Positions 1 to 11,529 of a DNA stretch of 64,000 nucleotides are shown in pieces. The stretch covers positions 930,001 to 994,000 of the forward strand of contig JAJNNX010000002.1 of assembly GCA_023159155.1 (NCBI GenBank), written 5' to 3'. A program made the position numbers and the translations under genes. The first letter of the stretch is position 1; the number at the start of each line of letters is the position of its first letter. Below the pieces are notes generated by a model. That model was not told the DNA's origin and made no database searches. It saw only the letters and a list, made by a program, of their open reading frames with translations. Source of the DNA: Ustulina deusta (lineage: Eukaryota > Ascomycota > Sordariomycetes > Xylariales > Xylariaceae).

Positions 1-1
1 T

Positions 2-540
2 GGCATCAAACTCCGCGCCCGTTGGAATCGCGTGCGCGTAGCCGAGACGAAACTGAAGAATAACAAATGGGGGAGATACCCAGGTGGTCGACTGCTACCA
101 TCACGCGTGTTGTTGATACGCGGACCGAAAGACATCGTAGCCCCAACCCCGCTGCAGGCCTTCTTCAACAGATTGTTTCGCTACGACCTCGATCGCATCA
201 TCCCCCTCGGGACCGACAAGGACGGCAAGGCCGAGTACGAGTATCGCTTTGGAAGCTGGAAAAACCAGGTAAGTTCTCTGCTCGCTACCCCTTTTTTTTT
301 GCTTCTCAAACACACGGACGCGTCGACGCACGCGCACATGAACGTAGAAAGACCTGTATTCGGTCATCCTATTATATCTCCCCGCTAGTTCTCGCGGCCG
401 GTAACTAACTCACCGTGCCAATATTGTAGGCCAACTTCGCGGCTATGTTTCTTAGTAGCGAGAAGAACGAGACGATTGAGTTTAAGTACGGTGAAGATCC
501 TTGCGAGGTCAAGGAAGAGGAGTGTAATGGGCCGTGGTAG
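2..540 (+). CDS. 3' end of an unidentified protein-coding gene
   Basis: The 5' end lies outside the window. An open frame enters at base 2 and runs to a GTAAGT donor at 269. It resumes in phase 0 at 430 after a TAG acceptor and ends at TAG 538-540, giving about 125 C-terminal residues. The segment is rich in Arg/Lys and has a stretch reading LLPSRVLLIRGPKDIVAP. Its tail has two cysteines five residues apart (CEVKEEEC), which could form a disulphide if the protein is secreted or luminal. I do not recognise the family and assign no function. The splice signals and continuous frame support a real gene; the product is unknown. Confidence 0.6.
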
Positions 541-690
541 AAGAAGACGGGGACGCAAGAAGAATGCGGAGTCGAGTATGTACGATCACTGTGCCCCCTT
601 GGGTTCTTTCGGCCCCGCGGGAAACTATGGCCGTGGCAGGGTGTGACGACAGCTCCCATTTCTTTCCATTTTCGGCCCACGGGGTCAGTC

Positions 691-779
691 GAGTTGTGAT
701 GTTTACCGGGTAGTGTACGTATATAGGAGTCTGATGGAGTTATGATGCTTACCGGGTGGTGTATGTAGGAGTCTGGTGC
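691..779. repeat. Two-copy imperfect tandem repeat (about 46 and 43 bases)
   Basis: Two adjacent units share the order GAGTTRTGATGYTTACCGGG, then TRGTGTAYGTA, then TAGGAGTCTG. Unit 1 is about 691-736 and unit 2 about 737-779. They differ by a few transitions and a three-base gap. The repeat lies in the 3' flank of the first gene. Confidence 0.7.
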
Positions 780-1320
780 AGTGAGGCCATATAATTTGGA
801 TATAATTGAACGATGTAGCCTCCATGATATACCTACATCCATTTACCTTATCCAACTACAGTTTTGCCACATGTGACTATTAAGTTGTGTATTAGGGCTG
901 GTTCATAATAAAGGTACGGCATACTACGGATGCTTCGCATAATCATGTCTTCTGTTAGCATTTGGCCGATTAGCGACGCCGTCGAATGGATGGAGCAAGT
1001 AATTATCATGAACCACAGTGGGGATGGAAAATAGGCACTGTCCCTTGTATCTTCTCACACTTCCGTTTACAATATGCACCTCCTAATTTTTTTTCCCAAT
1101 CAATCCTACATTTGGAAACAAAAAGAATTAAATAGATATTTCTTTATATAATGGAACTATATATGTGCATTAGAGCCAACCGCAGGTAGCAGTGAAGTAA
1201 GATAGCAGAGAGTAAAAAAGTGCGGGTCTAAAACAAAGGCTCAGAGCTAACACTGTTACCACTGTGTACAGGGCCCTATATAGCATATGTGGGTCATGTG
1301 ACAAACTTGGACGTGGCACA

Positions 1321-1332
1321 TGACGTCACGTG
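1321..1332. promoter_or_regulatory. Overlapping CRE (TGACGTCA) and E-box (CACGTG)
   Basis: TGACGTCA at 1321-1328 is the perfect palindromic ATF/CREB bZIP site. CACGTG at 1327-1332 is a perfect bHLH E-box sharing two bases with it. They lie about 155 bases upstream of the helicase ATG, a plausible promoter distance. Function is inferred from motif only. Confidence 0.4.
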
Positions 1333-1484
1333 TTCTCGCGCCACATGGAAATGAGAGTGGCTCTACAACCACGCGAATCGCGACTTGAGGGACCCCTTAT
1401 CCATCCAGCACCTACGTCATGCCCTCTTAACAGATGGCGATTTTCCGCAGCCACCTCACCTAATGCATCTCGACTACAAGTGAA

Positions 1485-4400
1485 ATGTCTTCTCTCAAGG
1501 CTGCCACGGTCTCAAATAAAATCATTAAGCGAAAGAGGAAGCGAATAGGCTGTGACGTGGACGGCGCTCCTTCAACAGAACCTCCTGATCCCACCGGTGC
1601 TACTAGGCCCAAGATAGATGATCGCGGTACTGGTGCGGATGAGTTTCTAAAAGAGGTGGGTGCTGGAAAGGGTACGTCAAGTCGGCAGAAGAAGACTACA
1701 ACAGGGATACCAGCTGTCCAATGTTTGATCGACTGGCCTTCTCAGTTTACTGAATTGGAGAAGACTCACCGGGCCCTAAACCTCGTCTTCACCTTTTGCT
1801 CTACTAGAAAACATCTTGCTACGACATTCGATACTATTCGTTCAGCTGTCGAGTCTCACACAAAGCGGGAGCTTAAGGTCGAGGATGTGGCTGCTATCGT
1901 AGCACTGCGGCCCGAGGGCATTTATTTTGGTTACGTGGATGAAATCATGCTGCAGACTGATATAAAAGGCGCCGAGCGGGATATGACCTTCAAGTCTAGC
2001 TATTCAAAACATGTCACTGTCCAGGGACCTGCTCCAGATGCGTCAGTGGGTGGTCTGACGGGTATGGATGACCTCGGAAGCCGACATCCAGATGACCTAC
2101 CCCACAGCGGACACGAGGTACTGTTTTTCGAATTCATCGACGGTGATTTGAAGCGGCAAGTTCAGAATCGGAAGTCTGGGGAACCCGTGAACCCGTCCAG
2201 ACGACTTCGAGATGAAGACTTGAGGATGCCGGTGTATAGTCAGAAGCAAATGACCGTTTTGATCGAGAAGCGCAATCAAAAATTCTCCAATGCTATCAGT
2301 GCATTCATTAACCGCTGTGTTGAGGAAAGACTAGACCCAGAAGTTATGCTACACCAAGAGGCCGAGGCGTATATTCCTGCTCCATCTGAACCTGAATCTG
2401 CAACGCCAAAACTGGAGCTAAGTACCATTCCAAAATCCATCCCACAGGAGAGGCAAAGCATCCCGGAAATCATTCAGGAGCTCAAAGATAGCCCGTGGTA
2501 CACAGGGCAAATCGTACCTGACGGCCATCGAGTTTTTGACGCGCAGGAAGCCGTTTTTGGCGAGCTCGATTTCTTGTTAAGTCAGGATATGGTCAATGCT
2601 CTCTATAACGCCAAAGGCATCCTTCAATTCTACGCCCATCAGGCCGAAGCCATCAATAGTCTTCAAACTGGTCACAATGTTGTTGTTTCCACATCTACAA
2701 GTTCCGGGAAGTCATTAATATATCAACTTCCAGTTTTACACGCACTGGAGCAAGATCCTGATACCCGTGCCATGTACATATTTCCTACGAAAGCTCTAGC
2801 CCAGGATCAAAAGAGGAGTTTGAAGGATATGCTCGGGTACTTGACCGGCTTGGAAAATGTGCTTGTTGAAACATTCGATGGCGATACCCCTATGCACCAG
2901 CGGAATCAGATACGCGATGAAGCTCGTATTATTTTCACGAACCCAGATATGCTACATATCACCATATTGCCCCAAGAAGATCGATGGAGGACGTTTCTCC
3001 GGAATCTACGTTACGTGGTCGGTGAGTAATTCCTGTATAGCCTATAGATAACATTTCTGATAGCTCTCAAGTCGATGAACTGCATTACTACAACGGTCTG
3101 ATGGGTTCTCATGTTGCTTTTATCATGAGGAGACTTCGACGAATTTGTGCAGCAATCGGCAATCGAAAGGTTAGGTTCATATCTTGTTCTGCCACCGTAG
3201 CGAACCCAGAGGAACACTTCAAGACGATATTTGGCATCGACGACGTGCATCTTATTGATTTTGACGGGTCGCCATCTGGCCGAAAGGAGTTTCTTTGCTG
3301 GAACACACCTTATAAGGATCCTGGCGATCCTTCAAGTGGTCGTGGGAGTGCTCTTGCGGAGTGCGCTCGCCTTTTCTGTCAGCTTATTCTAAGGGGCGTC
3401 CGAGTTATAGCTTTCTGTCGAGTCAGGAAACAGTGTGAAGAGCTGGTTACAGCCACAAGGTCCGAACTCGAATCGCTTGGCCGTCCAGAATGCGTAGCCC
3501 GCGTGATGGGGTATCGTGGTGGGTACACGCCACAGGATCGCCGCAGAATAGAGAGCGAGATGTTTGAAGGCAAATTGATAGGCATCATTGCCACTACAGC
3601 CCTTGAACTAGGCGTTGACATAGGTACTCTAGATTGTGTTATCACTCTCGGATTTCCTTACACCATAGCAAATTTGCGACAGCAGAGTGGGAGAGCGGGT
3701 AGAAGAAATAAAGACTCTCTCTCTATTCTTGTGGGGGATGGCTTTCCTTCGGATCAGCATTACATGCAGAATCCGAATGAACTATTCACCAAGCCCAACT
3801 GCGAGCTGCAGGTTGATCTCAACAATATGCTTGTACTCGAAGGTCACATACAATGCGCAGCTTACGAGATGCCGATCAGGCCGGTTGAGGATGCACATTA
3901 CTTTACACCAGATCTTGCGAAACTTTCCGAAGAACGCCTAGTCAAAGACGAGCTAGGTTATTATCACTGCCACGAGAGGTTTCGGCCGACGCCGGCCAAA
4001 TTCGTGGCTATTCGGGACACTGAAGATGACCATTTTGCCATCGTCGACATTTCGCACGGACGGAATGTCGTTCTCGAGGAGCTTGAGGCATCAAGAGCCT
4101 TCTTCACCTTGTACGATGGCGCGATTTTCCTCCATCAAGGTAACTCTTACCTTGTTCGCGATTTTCAACCTGATCGCAAGATAGCCAAGGTGGAAAGAGT
4201 CAAAGTTGAATGGACGACACAACAGAGAGATTTTACCGACATCGATCCGGTAGAGTGCGAGGCTATCCGCAAGATTCCAAGATCGTTGTCCCGAGCATAT
4301 CATGGCTCAATCCGCATCACGCAGAACGTATTCGGCTATTTTAAGGTAGACAAGCGCCGACGGATTCTCGATGCTATTCAAGTTGATAATCCTCCGATCA

Positions 4401-5068
4401 TTCGACACAGCAAGGGCATGTGGCTAGACGTCCCTAAGCGGGCCCTCAAGATTCTTGTTGATCGGCGTCTTCATGTAGCGGGAGCCATTCACGCGGCAGA
4501 ACATGCCATCATGAGTCTCATGCCTAACTTTGTCATAAGTATGCCGGGCGACGTGCGAACTGAATGCAAGGTGGGCTTGAAAGAATTCGCGCAGAGGGAA
4601 ACCTCGAGGAAGCGACCGGCTCGTTTAACATTCTACGACGCAAAGGGAGGTGCTAATGGATCGGGCATCAGTACTAAGGCGTTTGAGTTCATCGACATAC
4701 TCCTCGTTCAGGCTCTTGAGCGTGTTCAGCATTGTCACTGCGAATCGGGGTGCCCTGAATGTGTATGCTCAGAGCTCTGCAAGGAGGCAAATGAAGTCAT
4801 GAGTAAGGCGGGAAGCTCAGTCATTCTTAAAACCTTGATGAACATGGAGATCGACGTCGACACGCTACCTATGGGCCCTGAAGAAATGAGCCCCGCTGGC
4901 ATTGAAACTGTCGTGCTGGCAAAGCCTGTGCCAGCGCGGGGCAGACTCCTTGTCGATGGTGTGCAGGTCGAGGTCACGGATGAAGGAGATGTAGTGTCGT
5001 CAGAAGAGCCAGAGAATGGAGAAGAACAGCGAACTATATTCGGACAGACAACCTCTCTTTCAGTATAA
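1485..5068 (+). CDS. HRQ1: ATP-dependent 3'-5' DNA helicase Hrq1 (RecQ4-like)
   Basis: Hrq1 is a nuclear superfamily 2 helicase of the RecQ4-like group, active in interstrand crosslink repair and telomere maintenance. Exon 1 is 1485-3021 and exon 2 is 3072-5068, with a 50-base intron (GTGAGT...CAAG). Joining them restores YVVVDELHYYNG with the DEAH-box variant DELH, giving 1177 residues, close to yeast Hrq1. Visible motifs are Walker A TSTSSGKS near residue 403, PTKALAQDQ near 435, TNPDML near 485, and motif VI QQSGRAGRR in the second half. A C-terminal cysteine cluster (HCHCESGCPECVCSELC) matches the zinc-binding region of the Hrq1/MrfA group (DUF1998). The N-terminal ~80 residues are basic and low-complexity. 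ATG 1485 is the first in frame. Family assignment is secure; the repair role is from orthologues. Confidence 0.93.
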
Positions 5069-6718
5069 CGGCTTGTTGCGCTGTTTTGTTTCTCGCCATC
5101 ATAGGTTCGCGTTATTAGAGGTCAAGCTTGTAGAGGATTCATTATGTGACTCTGGGCTAGCTGTGCGGACTGGACGTGAATAATAACAACATGAACTACT
5201 CATGTCTAAATCATTCTCCTCGGAATCGTTCTCCTCTGGGCAACCTGGCTTATAATGACTATGTACACCACCTTGTTCAATACGTTCATTTATTATTGCG
5301 TCTTTCGTAGCTAGGTGGGATGCACATCCATAACAATGAACACCTTAGGGTCTATGGTGTCCAATTTAGACGATTCCGGGGAACCAGGAAGACTTGCAAA
5401 ATCCGGGTGTACCGTGAGACTTCTGCTCGGCCGCAAGTGGTCGTGTTTTCTACCGAGGAGTAGTTAATAACTCATACTGAGTATAATGGCAACGTGCTTA
5501 TGACTACGATATACACTTGAAGCAATGCGCATTATTCGCAGAATGGCCAGGTTCGTTGTCTTTTGTATGATGATTTTCGTCAGCTAACATGCCCCTTTTT
5601 TTCGTTGTAAAGGCGGATATGAATCCAGGTGGTGAGCCAAAAGAGCCAGCCCCCTCACTTAACTTAAGTGAGTGAAGAACCTCAAACCAAACGTAAGTCT
5701 CTGTTCGACTAGATATATCCCATAATTTGACAAGAACATAGTTCAGTGGGGGTAGGGCCGGTCACATCATGCAAGCCACCTACCACTCCATCTAGTGATA
5801 AACGGAACGCTATGCACTACTCAAATCTCCAGATCCTCTCCGGGTTTTTCTTCTGCTTCAACTCTTTACCATGCAATTGGCGTTATTTCGGCAGCCACCC
5901 ACTACATTCGACACCTTCATCGAGATACGACGAGACCGAAAGACAGCAGACGACAAACCGGCCTCTATAATTTCCAGGAGAACGAACTTTCCCATCTCTA
6001 CAAGGATAAGGGTCGAGTTTTGTCTACCTATATAAAGTCTTAGTAAAAATGGGAGCTTCCTGAGAATGCCCATTCAAAAACCCTTTTCCCACAACCCCAA
6101 CCTTCTTATCCCCAACCCGCTTTGCCTCTCATGTCTTACTTGTTGTATTCACTCCTCCCTTTGCAGTTTTCGTTATCTGTTATTATTATCTTTCATTCTG
6201 ATTTTTCTTCTATTTTGATGTCATACACCATCGGCCCAGAGTCGTTTCCTTGCTGCTCTGCCGCTGTCTTCCCTCTTACCCTGTTTAGTAAGACTGAGTG
6301 GCATCAATCCCAATCCTTCCTGGGCTCGTTGCCAGAATTTCTTCATTTCAGAGAGTATCTAGACGACCTAAATCGGTAGATGAGGCAATAGTTCGGGTTC
6401 TCTGGTGTGGAACAGCTTAGAAGGTTCAATTATCATGATATTAGTTCAATATTACATTACAGCGTAGCTCGACTCTTACGCGGTATCAAATAGCACGCGT
6501 TTATTTGATAGGAGTATATCTTTATATAGGTATTTATATAAATAAGTTATAATACATTCTTAGGAGACTGTAAGCAGAGTGGCTCAGAAATAGTTTCCAT
6601 CTTTTGTTACAAACCAAAACCAAAGCCAACATGCCTTCCGTTGCTCCCCAGTTACGCCGCCGATGCTTGTTTTTCATACAGACATATAGGTACAGCCGTT
6701 AGACGGATGAATCATGAA
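5069..6718. other. Intergenic region between convergent HRQ1 and HSP78
   Basis: No gene is confidently seen in 1.65 kb. A TATATAAAG box at 6029-6037 is followed by a C/T-rich leader and an 82-codon open frame from ATG 6131 to 6379. I do not recognise it and it could be chance. AT-rich DNA at about 6470-6570 probably belongs to the 3' flank of HSP78. Confidence 0.5.
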
Positions 6719-9127
6719 TCATGAAGCAGACTCAGAAGAAGACTCCAAAGTAGACTCCTCCGTGAAAATTTCCAGCCCACCCTTATCTTCCTTGATGCGG
6801 ACACTCGCCGTGTCACCACCTCTCAATTCGCCTCTAATAATCTTGTCGGCAAGATTATTGCTGATCTCCGTTGTGATGAGGCGATTGAGTGGTCGCGCGC
6901 CGAATCTAGGATCATACCCACGTTCGGCGAGCCATATGCGCACGTTACCGTCAACATGGAGCTTGATGCGTCGGTCGTCGAGACGCTGCTGCAACTCCCG
7001 AAGCCGGATATCGACGATATCGCGAAGGGCGTTGAGCTTCAATCGTTTAAAGATGATGAATGAGTCAATGCGGTTCAGGAATTCGGGTGCGTAATTAGCA
7101 GAAACTACGTCCATGACAGCTTTTCGCACGTCCGGGCTGACGTCGCCATCCGGGGTCTCTGAGTAGTGATGTATCGGGTTGTTGCCTACGAGAATATCCG
7201 CGCCGAGGTTAGATGTAAGTACGATGATGGTATTTCTAAAGTCAACCTTGTGCCCTTGGCTGTCTGTCAGGTAGCCTTCGTCAAGGACTTGCAGAAGTAG
7301 AGAGGATATATCTCGGTGAGCTTTCTCAAACTCGTCGAATAGAAGTACGGCGTATGGCTTGCGTCGCACCGCTTCTGTTAGCTGGCCGGCATCTTCGTAA
7401 CCAACATAACCAGATGGGGCACCGATAAGACGTGAGATTGTGTGCTTCTCTTGGAACTCACTCATGTCGAACCGTACGACCGCTTGTTCAGTCGAGAATA
7501 AGAAGCTAGCAAGTTTCTTACATAATTCGGTTTTGCCCACACCGGTAGGACCCAGGAAGAAAAAGGTTGCTAATGGACGATTGTCCCCGCTGAGGCCGGC
7601 GCGCTGCATGCGCACTGCATCAGCAACGGCCTTCAAAGCTTCGTCCTGCCCGCGCACCGACTCCCTGAGAGTGTCCTCCATATGAATAAGCTTTTCAACG
7701 TGACCAGAGGTGAGTTTTGACACGGGTATTCCAGTAACTTTTGAGACCACGGCCGCGATGTCATCGGCAGTCACGGAATCGTGAATCAACGTATCTGGGC
7801 CTTGAGCATCTCGGCCCGTCTCGCCGTCTGTTGGTAGCTTGCTTTCAAGGGTTGGGATTACTCCGAAGCGCAATTCCGAGGCGCGAGCAAAATTCCCACT
7901 TCTCTGAGCGTGTTCGAGTTCCATGCGCGCCTTATCGAGGTCTTCCTGAACCTTCTTTAAGGCTTCGATCTGACTCCTCTCCTTTGCCCATCTTTCAGTG
8001 AGTGCCTTCTCCTCCTCTTGGAGCTTCTTTAGGTCTGATTCCAGTTTCTCTCGGCGTTCTCGACTTGCCACGTCCTTTTCTTTCCGTAAACTCTCCAACT
8101 CGATTTGAATTGTCATAATCTTCTGGTCAAGGCGCATTATATCCTCGGGCTTACTTTCTTGCTGCAGGCGCAAGGAGCTGGCCGCTTCGTCCATTAGGTC
8201 AATGGCCTTGTCCGGGAGAAATCGGTCGGTTATGTAACGGTTTGAATAGGTCGCGGCTGCCACAAGAGCGCCATCGGTGATTCTCACGCCATGGTGGACC
8301 TCGTACTTTTCTTTGATACCTCTAAGAATGCTGATGGTATCAGTCACACTAGGCTCGTTTACCAAGATCGGCTGGAAGCGCCGTGCTAATGCCACATCCT
8401 TCTCAATTTGCCTGTATTCTGCGAGCGTTGTGGCGCCACAGCACTGAAGCTCGCCCCTAGATAACGCAGGCTTGAGTAGGTTTGAGGCATCGATAGATCC
8501 TTCGGCCTTGCCGAGGCCAAGGAGTATGTGCAGTTCGTCGATAAAGAGAACAACTTCACCCTGGGCTTGCTCAACCTCGGTCAAGACTTTTTTTAGCCGC
8601 TCTTCGAAGTCGCCTCGAAACTTGGCACCAGCAATAAGAGAGCCCAGATCCAAAGATATCACTCTTTTGTTTTTTACGCTCTCTGGAACATCACCCCGCA
8701 CTATCCGTGACGCCAGGCCTTCCAAGACGGCTGTTTTCCCCGTGCCTGCATTTCCAATCAAGACTGGATTATTCTTGGTCCGTCGAGAGAGCACCTGTAT
8801 CGTCCGTTGTATTTCATCGTCTCTCCCAATTACCGGGTCAAGCTTTCCATCTCTTGCCTTGGCTGTGAGATCGACACCATATTGCTCAAGTGCCGGCTTC
8901 TCTGGCTCGCCTCCGACATTCATGCGATGAGTACCGCCGGGCGGATGAGGTCGGCCATTCGAATAGGTCCGTATAATGGGGAGCGATAGTTGGGCGCTCT
9001 GAGGCCGTGTGGCGAGGAGCGTGGCTCTAGCGTGTATCGGGAGGGTTATGCCAGACCGTCCGATTCGTCTCGATGCTGTGACCAAGGATCGTCGCGAGGA
9101 CGAGACCAGGTGCCGTTTAGCCAACAT
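6719..9127 (-). CDS. HSP78: Mitochondrial ClpB-type disaggregase Hsp78
   Basis: This is an AAA+ hexameric chaperone of the mitochondrial matrix that, with mtHsp70, dissolves protein aggregates. The single-exon gene encodes 802 residues (yeast Hsp78 811). It opens with an Arg/Ser-rich presequence ([20 protein letters not shown]) typical of matrix targeting. The first AAA+ module shows GNAGTGKT and LFIDELH. A charged coiled-coil middle domain follows, and the second module shows GPTGVGKT and [10 protein letters not shown]. The ClpB N-terminal substrate domain is absent, as in other Hsp78 proteins. The frame stays open upstream of 9127 but has no ATG, so 9127 is the chosen start. It is divergent from the eEF1B gene. 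A TTCTGGAA heat-shock-element core lies about 150 bases upstream. Confidence 0.95.
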   Translation of the reverse strand: MLAKRHLVSSSRRSLVTASRRIGRSGITLPIHARATLLATRPQSAQLSLPIIRTYSNGRPHPPGGTHRMNVGGEPEKPALEQYGVDLTAKARDGKLDPVIGRDDEIQRTIQVLSRRTKNNPVLIGNAGTGKTAVLEGLASRIVRGDVPESVKNKRVISLDLGSLIAGAKFRGDFEERLKKVLTEVEQAQGEVVLFIDELHILLGLGKAEGSIDASNLLKPALSRGELQCCGATTLAEYRQIEKDVALARRFQPILVNEPSVTDTISILRGIKEKYEVHHGVRITDGALVAAATYSNRYITDRFLPDKAIDLMDEAASSLRLQQESKPEDIMRLDQKIMTIQIELESLRKEKDVASRERREKLESDLKKLQEEEKALTERWAKERSQIEALKKVQEDLDKARMELEHAQRSGNFARASELRFGVIPTLESKLPTDGETGRDAQGPDTLIHDSVTADDIAAVVSKVTGIPVSKLTSGHVEKLIHMEDTLRESVRGQDEALKAVADAVRMQRAGLSGDNRPLATFFFLGPTGVGKTELCKKLASFLFSTEQAVVRFDMSEFQEKHTISRLIGAPSGYVGYEDAGQLTEAVRRKPYAVLLFDEFEKAHRDISSLLLQVLDEGYLTDSQGHKVDFRNTIIVLTSNLGADILVGNNPIHHYSETPDGDVSPDVRKAVMDVVSANYAPEFLNRIDSFIIFKRLKLNALRDIVDIRLRELQQRLDDRRIKLHVDGNVRIWLAERGYDPRFGARPLNRLITTEISNNLADKIIRGELRGGDTASVRIKEDKGGLEIFTEESTLESSSESAS

Positions 9128-9762
9128 TGTAAAGCATAAGGCAATTAAAGACAAGAATATGTCGAAGGAAGCATGGCTCGGTTCAAAGCTGGGAAGAGGA
9201 GAAAAAGAAGGCAATAAATAGCGTAACACGGCCGCCCCCGGCGTTATCCGTTATTCGTCATGTTGTCGTCGAGAGCTTTCTGGAAATGCCCAGATGCTTC
9301 CTTCAGAGACCTACTACCTAGCCTAGACTTGCCGGGTAGCTTCATCAATTTGGTACCTATGGTATCGATAAGCAGGACCCCTGTCAAGGCGGGGAGCTTG
9401 TCAAGAGACCGGCACACAGTCTTATAAACTAAGGTAAGTACCTACCTAACCAGGAGAGGCAATAGGTGTGGAGTCAAGGCAGCTAATCAGGTCTGAGCCC
9501 GGCGCACCGTGCCAACCATAGAACCCACCACTTGTGCAAGTAGTGTACTGGCCAATTTCAAGATCTGGGAAAAAAAAAAAACGAAAATACAGATCTCACC
9601 TTCTCCTCTAACCTACCCCACCTACCCTTCCCCTTCCCTTTTTCCTCTTTCCTTCTTCACAGGCTTCTTTTCTTCTTCGTCCCCTTTTCGAGATACCCTT
9701 ACTTCCTTCTCTTCGCCCACGCCAAATTCTTTCTCTCTCTCTCACTCTCTCACGACGTCAAA
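9128..9762. promoter_or_regulatory. Bidirectional promoter of HSP78 and EFB1
   Basis: This 635-base divergent spacer holds TTCTGGAA at 9278-9285, a two-unit heat-shock-element core (TTC-nn-GAA) placed for HSP78; further flanking units are imperfect. From about 9600 to 9745 the + strand is almost pure C/T, a pyrimidine-rich leader commonly seen before strongly expressed fungal genes, here just before the EFB1 ATG. Short TAAGTACCTACCTAA-type motifs occur near 9433-9450. Factor binding is inferred from motif only. Confidence 0.5.
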
Positions 9763-10963
9763 ATGGGTTTCATCGATCTCACCACCGAGAGTGGCCTGAC
9801 CCGTAAGTTGAGAGTGCAGCGTCCTTAGCTATCATTAGTTTGCCTCGCAAAGCGTGCTGGGCATCCGGTTCCTGCTCTTTGCCTGACAGCAACCGCAAAA
9901 TGCGCCATTATGAGCTCTAGAAAGCTGACAGGGTAACCAGTGCTCACCGGCTGGTTGGCCCCCCGGTCATACATCGTTGGGTAAGTGTCGGGAATTCCAG
10001 CTTCGACGTGATTTTTCGCTTTTTCGATCGCGATCACCCCCTCGCCAAACCCACCCTTTTCTCTTTGTCCACCATCATGATGAGAACATTGGTCCGTGTT
10101 TCTGAGCAGCTTAAGACCCTGTCAAAGGAGGAAACACACAATAGCACTCTGTGCAACTCTGATTTATCCAACCCTCGTCTTTCTCTGGTGAAGCGTTGCA
10201 CACTTGGCGATATCTGTTACTAACCTGGGTACCAAGACATGCTCCCTCGCAAGCCGACGTTGCTGTCTTCAAGGCTATCAAGTCTGCCCCTGACGCCGAT
10301 AAGTACCCCCACGCCGCCAGATGGTTCAAGCACATCGCCTCCTTCGAGGATGAGTTCGCAACTTTATCCGGCGATGCCTCCAAGCCCTACACCGCCTACG
10401 GCCCCGGCGAGGCTGAGGCCACTGAAACCCCTGCCGAGGCGCCGGCCGCTGAGGAGGGCGGTGATGATGACGATGTCGACCTATTCGGCAGCGATGACGA
10501 GGAAGAGGACGCCGAAGCTGTCCGTGTTCGTGAGGAGCGTTTAGCTGCTTACCGGGAGAAGAAGGCCGCCAAGCCTAAACCGGCTGCCAAGTCTGTTGTC
10601 ACTCTGGATGTTAAGCCATGGGGTAAGTCTTTCGCATCACGTACGCCCTCGGCACCTCATACTAACGGAGCGTTTATTAGATGACGAGACCGATATGGCC
10701 GCCCTCGAGGCCGCTGTCCGAAGTATTGAGAAGGATGGTCTAGTCTGGGGTGCTTCCAAGTTGGTGCCTGTCGGCTTCGGTATCAAGAAGTTGCAGATCA
10801 ACCTAGTTGTTGAGGATGAGAAGATTTCACTCGGTGATCTTGAGGAGGAGATCCAGGGCTTCGAGGACCATGTGCAGTCCACCGATGTTGTAAGCATTTT
10901 TATTCCCTAGTGTATGTCCCGTGATTCTAATAACCCCCACAGGCTGCTATGCAGAAGCTATAA
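9763..10963 (+). CDS. EFB1: Translation elongation factor eEF1B alpha (EF-1 beta)
   Basis: This is the guanine-nucleotide exchange factor that recharges eEF1A with GTP during cytosolic translation. Five exons join in frame: 9763-9802, 9941-9980, 10237-10622, 10681-10889 and 10943-10963, giving 231 residues. The 40-base first two exons encode the start of a GST-like N-terminal region ([11 protein letters not shown]). Exon 3 carries [19 protein letters not shown], then a long Glu/Asp-rich acidic linker ([18 protein letters not shown]) typical of the family. Exon 4 encodes the catalytic C-terminal domain ([20 protein letters not shown]). The last exon adds only AAMQKL, the usual family C-terminus. 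All junctions use GT-AG, and the second intron has a TACTAAC branch point. Four introns early and late with one large central exon is common for this gene in filamentous fungi. Confidence 0.95.
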
Positions 10964-11529
10964 ACTATTTAAAAAAGGCAACCAGCCAAAACCGCATTGA
11001 CGTATTGCATGAGAGAACGGCATTAAAGCTACGGGCAACAATGTTTGATGAATGTGATGAGGTTTGGGCGGTGGGGATAAATTAGGGCAAAAATCTTCCA
11101 CAAAGCGAGCTTTACATAGAGGCTAAGGGGTCACGGAAGTAACGCCAGGGTGCCATCATGAATACCAGATCCTCAATAATGACGATGCCTTTTTAACGCG
11201 TGTTACATATTAAGTCCTGCCTATACCATTGACTATTGTATGTGGTATACCTCAAGCTGCAATATTGGTATTTGGAGGATGTTGCTCACAGTGTCGAGGG
11301 TGTCCATTTACATTCGAGCCTCGAATAAGCAGTCCTCGTTGGTACTATACTATACAGAAACATGATTTCTCAAGATCGTTTTGCCCCATCTCAGCCCCTT
11401 TTCCTTTCGTAAATCATCACGTTACCCCTGGTCCTGTCCACCTGGACATTTGTTCACTTGAGCTTGTTTTTGTCTATTTTTACTCCCCGGTCCCATTTCA
11501 AAACAGAGTCCACACCACACAATTCGTGT
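10964..11529. other. Intergenic region between convergent EFB1 and ADE16
   Basis: This 566-base tail-to-tail spacer should hold both 3' UTRs. No gene or notable repeat is seen. Confidence 0.6.

Larger units (their letters stand above)
541..1484. other. Intergenic region upstream of the Hrq1 gene
   Basis: No credible gene is seen. It holds the 3' flank of the first gene, a two-copy tandem repeat (691-779), an AT-rich stretch around 1080-1200, and the promoter of the helicase gene with an overlapping CRE/E-box at 1321-1332. Confidence 0.6.

Noticed and set aside
9128..9229. Upstream extension of Hsp78 by 34 codons
   Set aside because: The open frame continues but has no ATG, while ATG 9127 opens a typical mitochondrial presequence.
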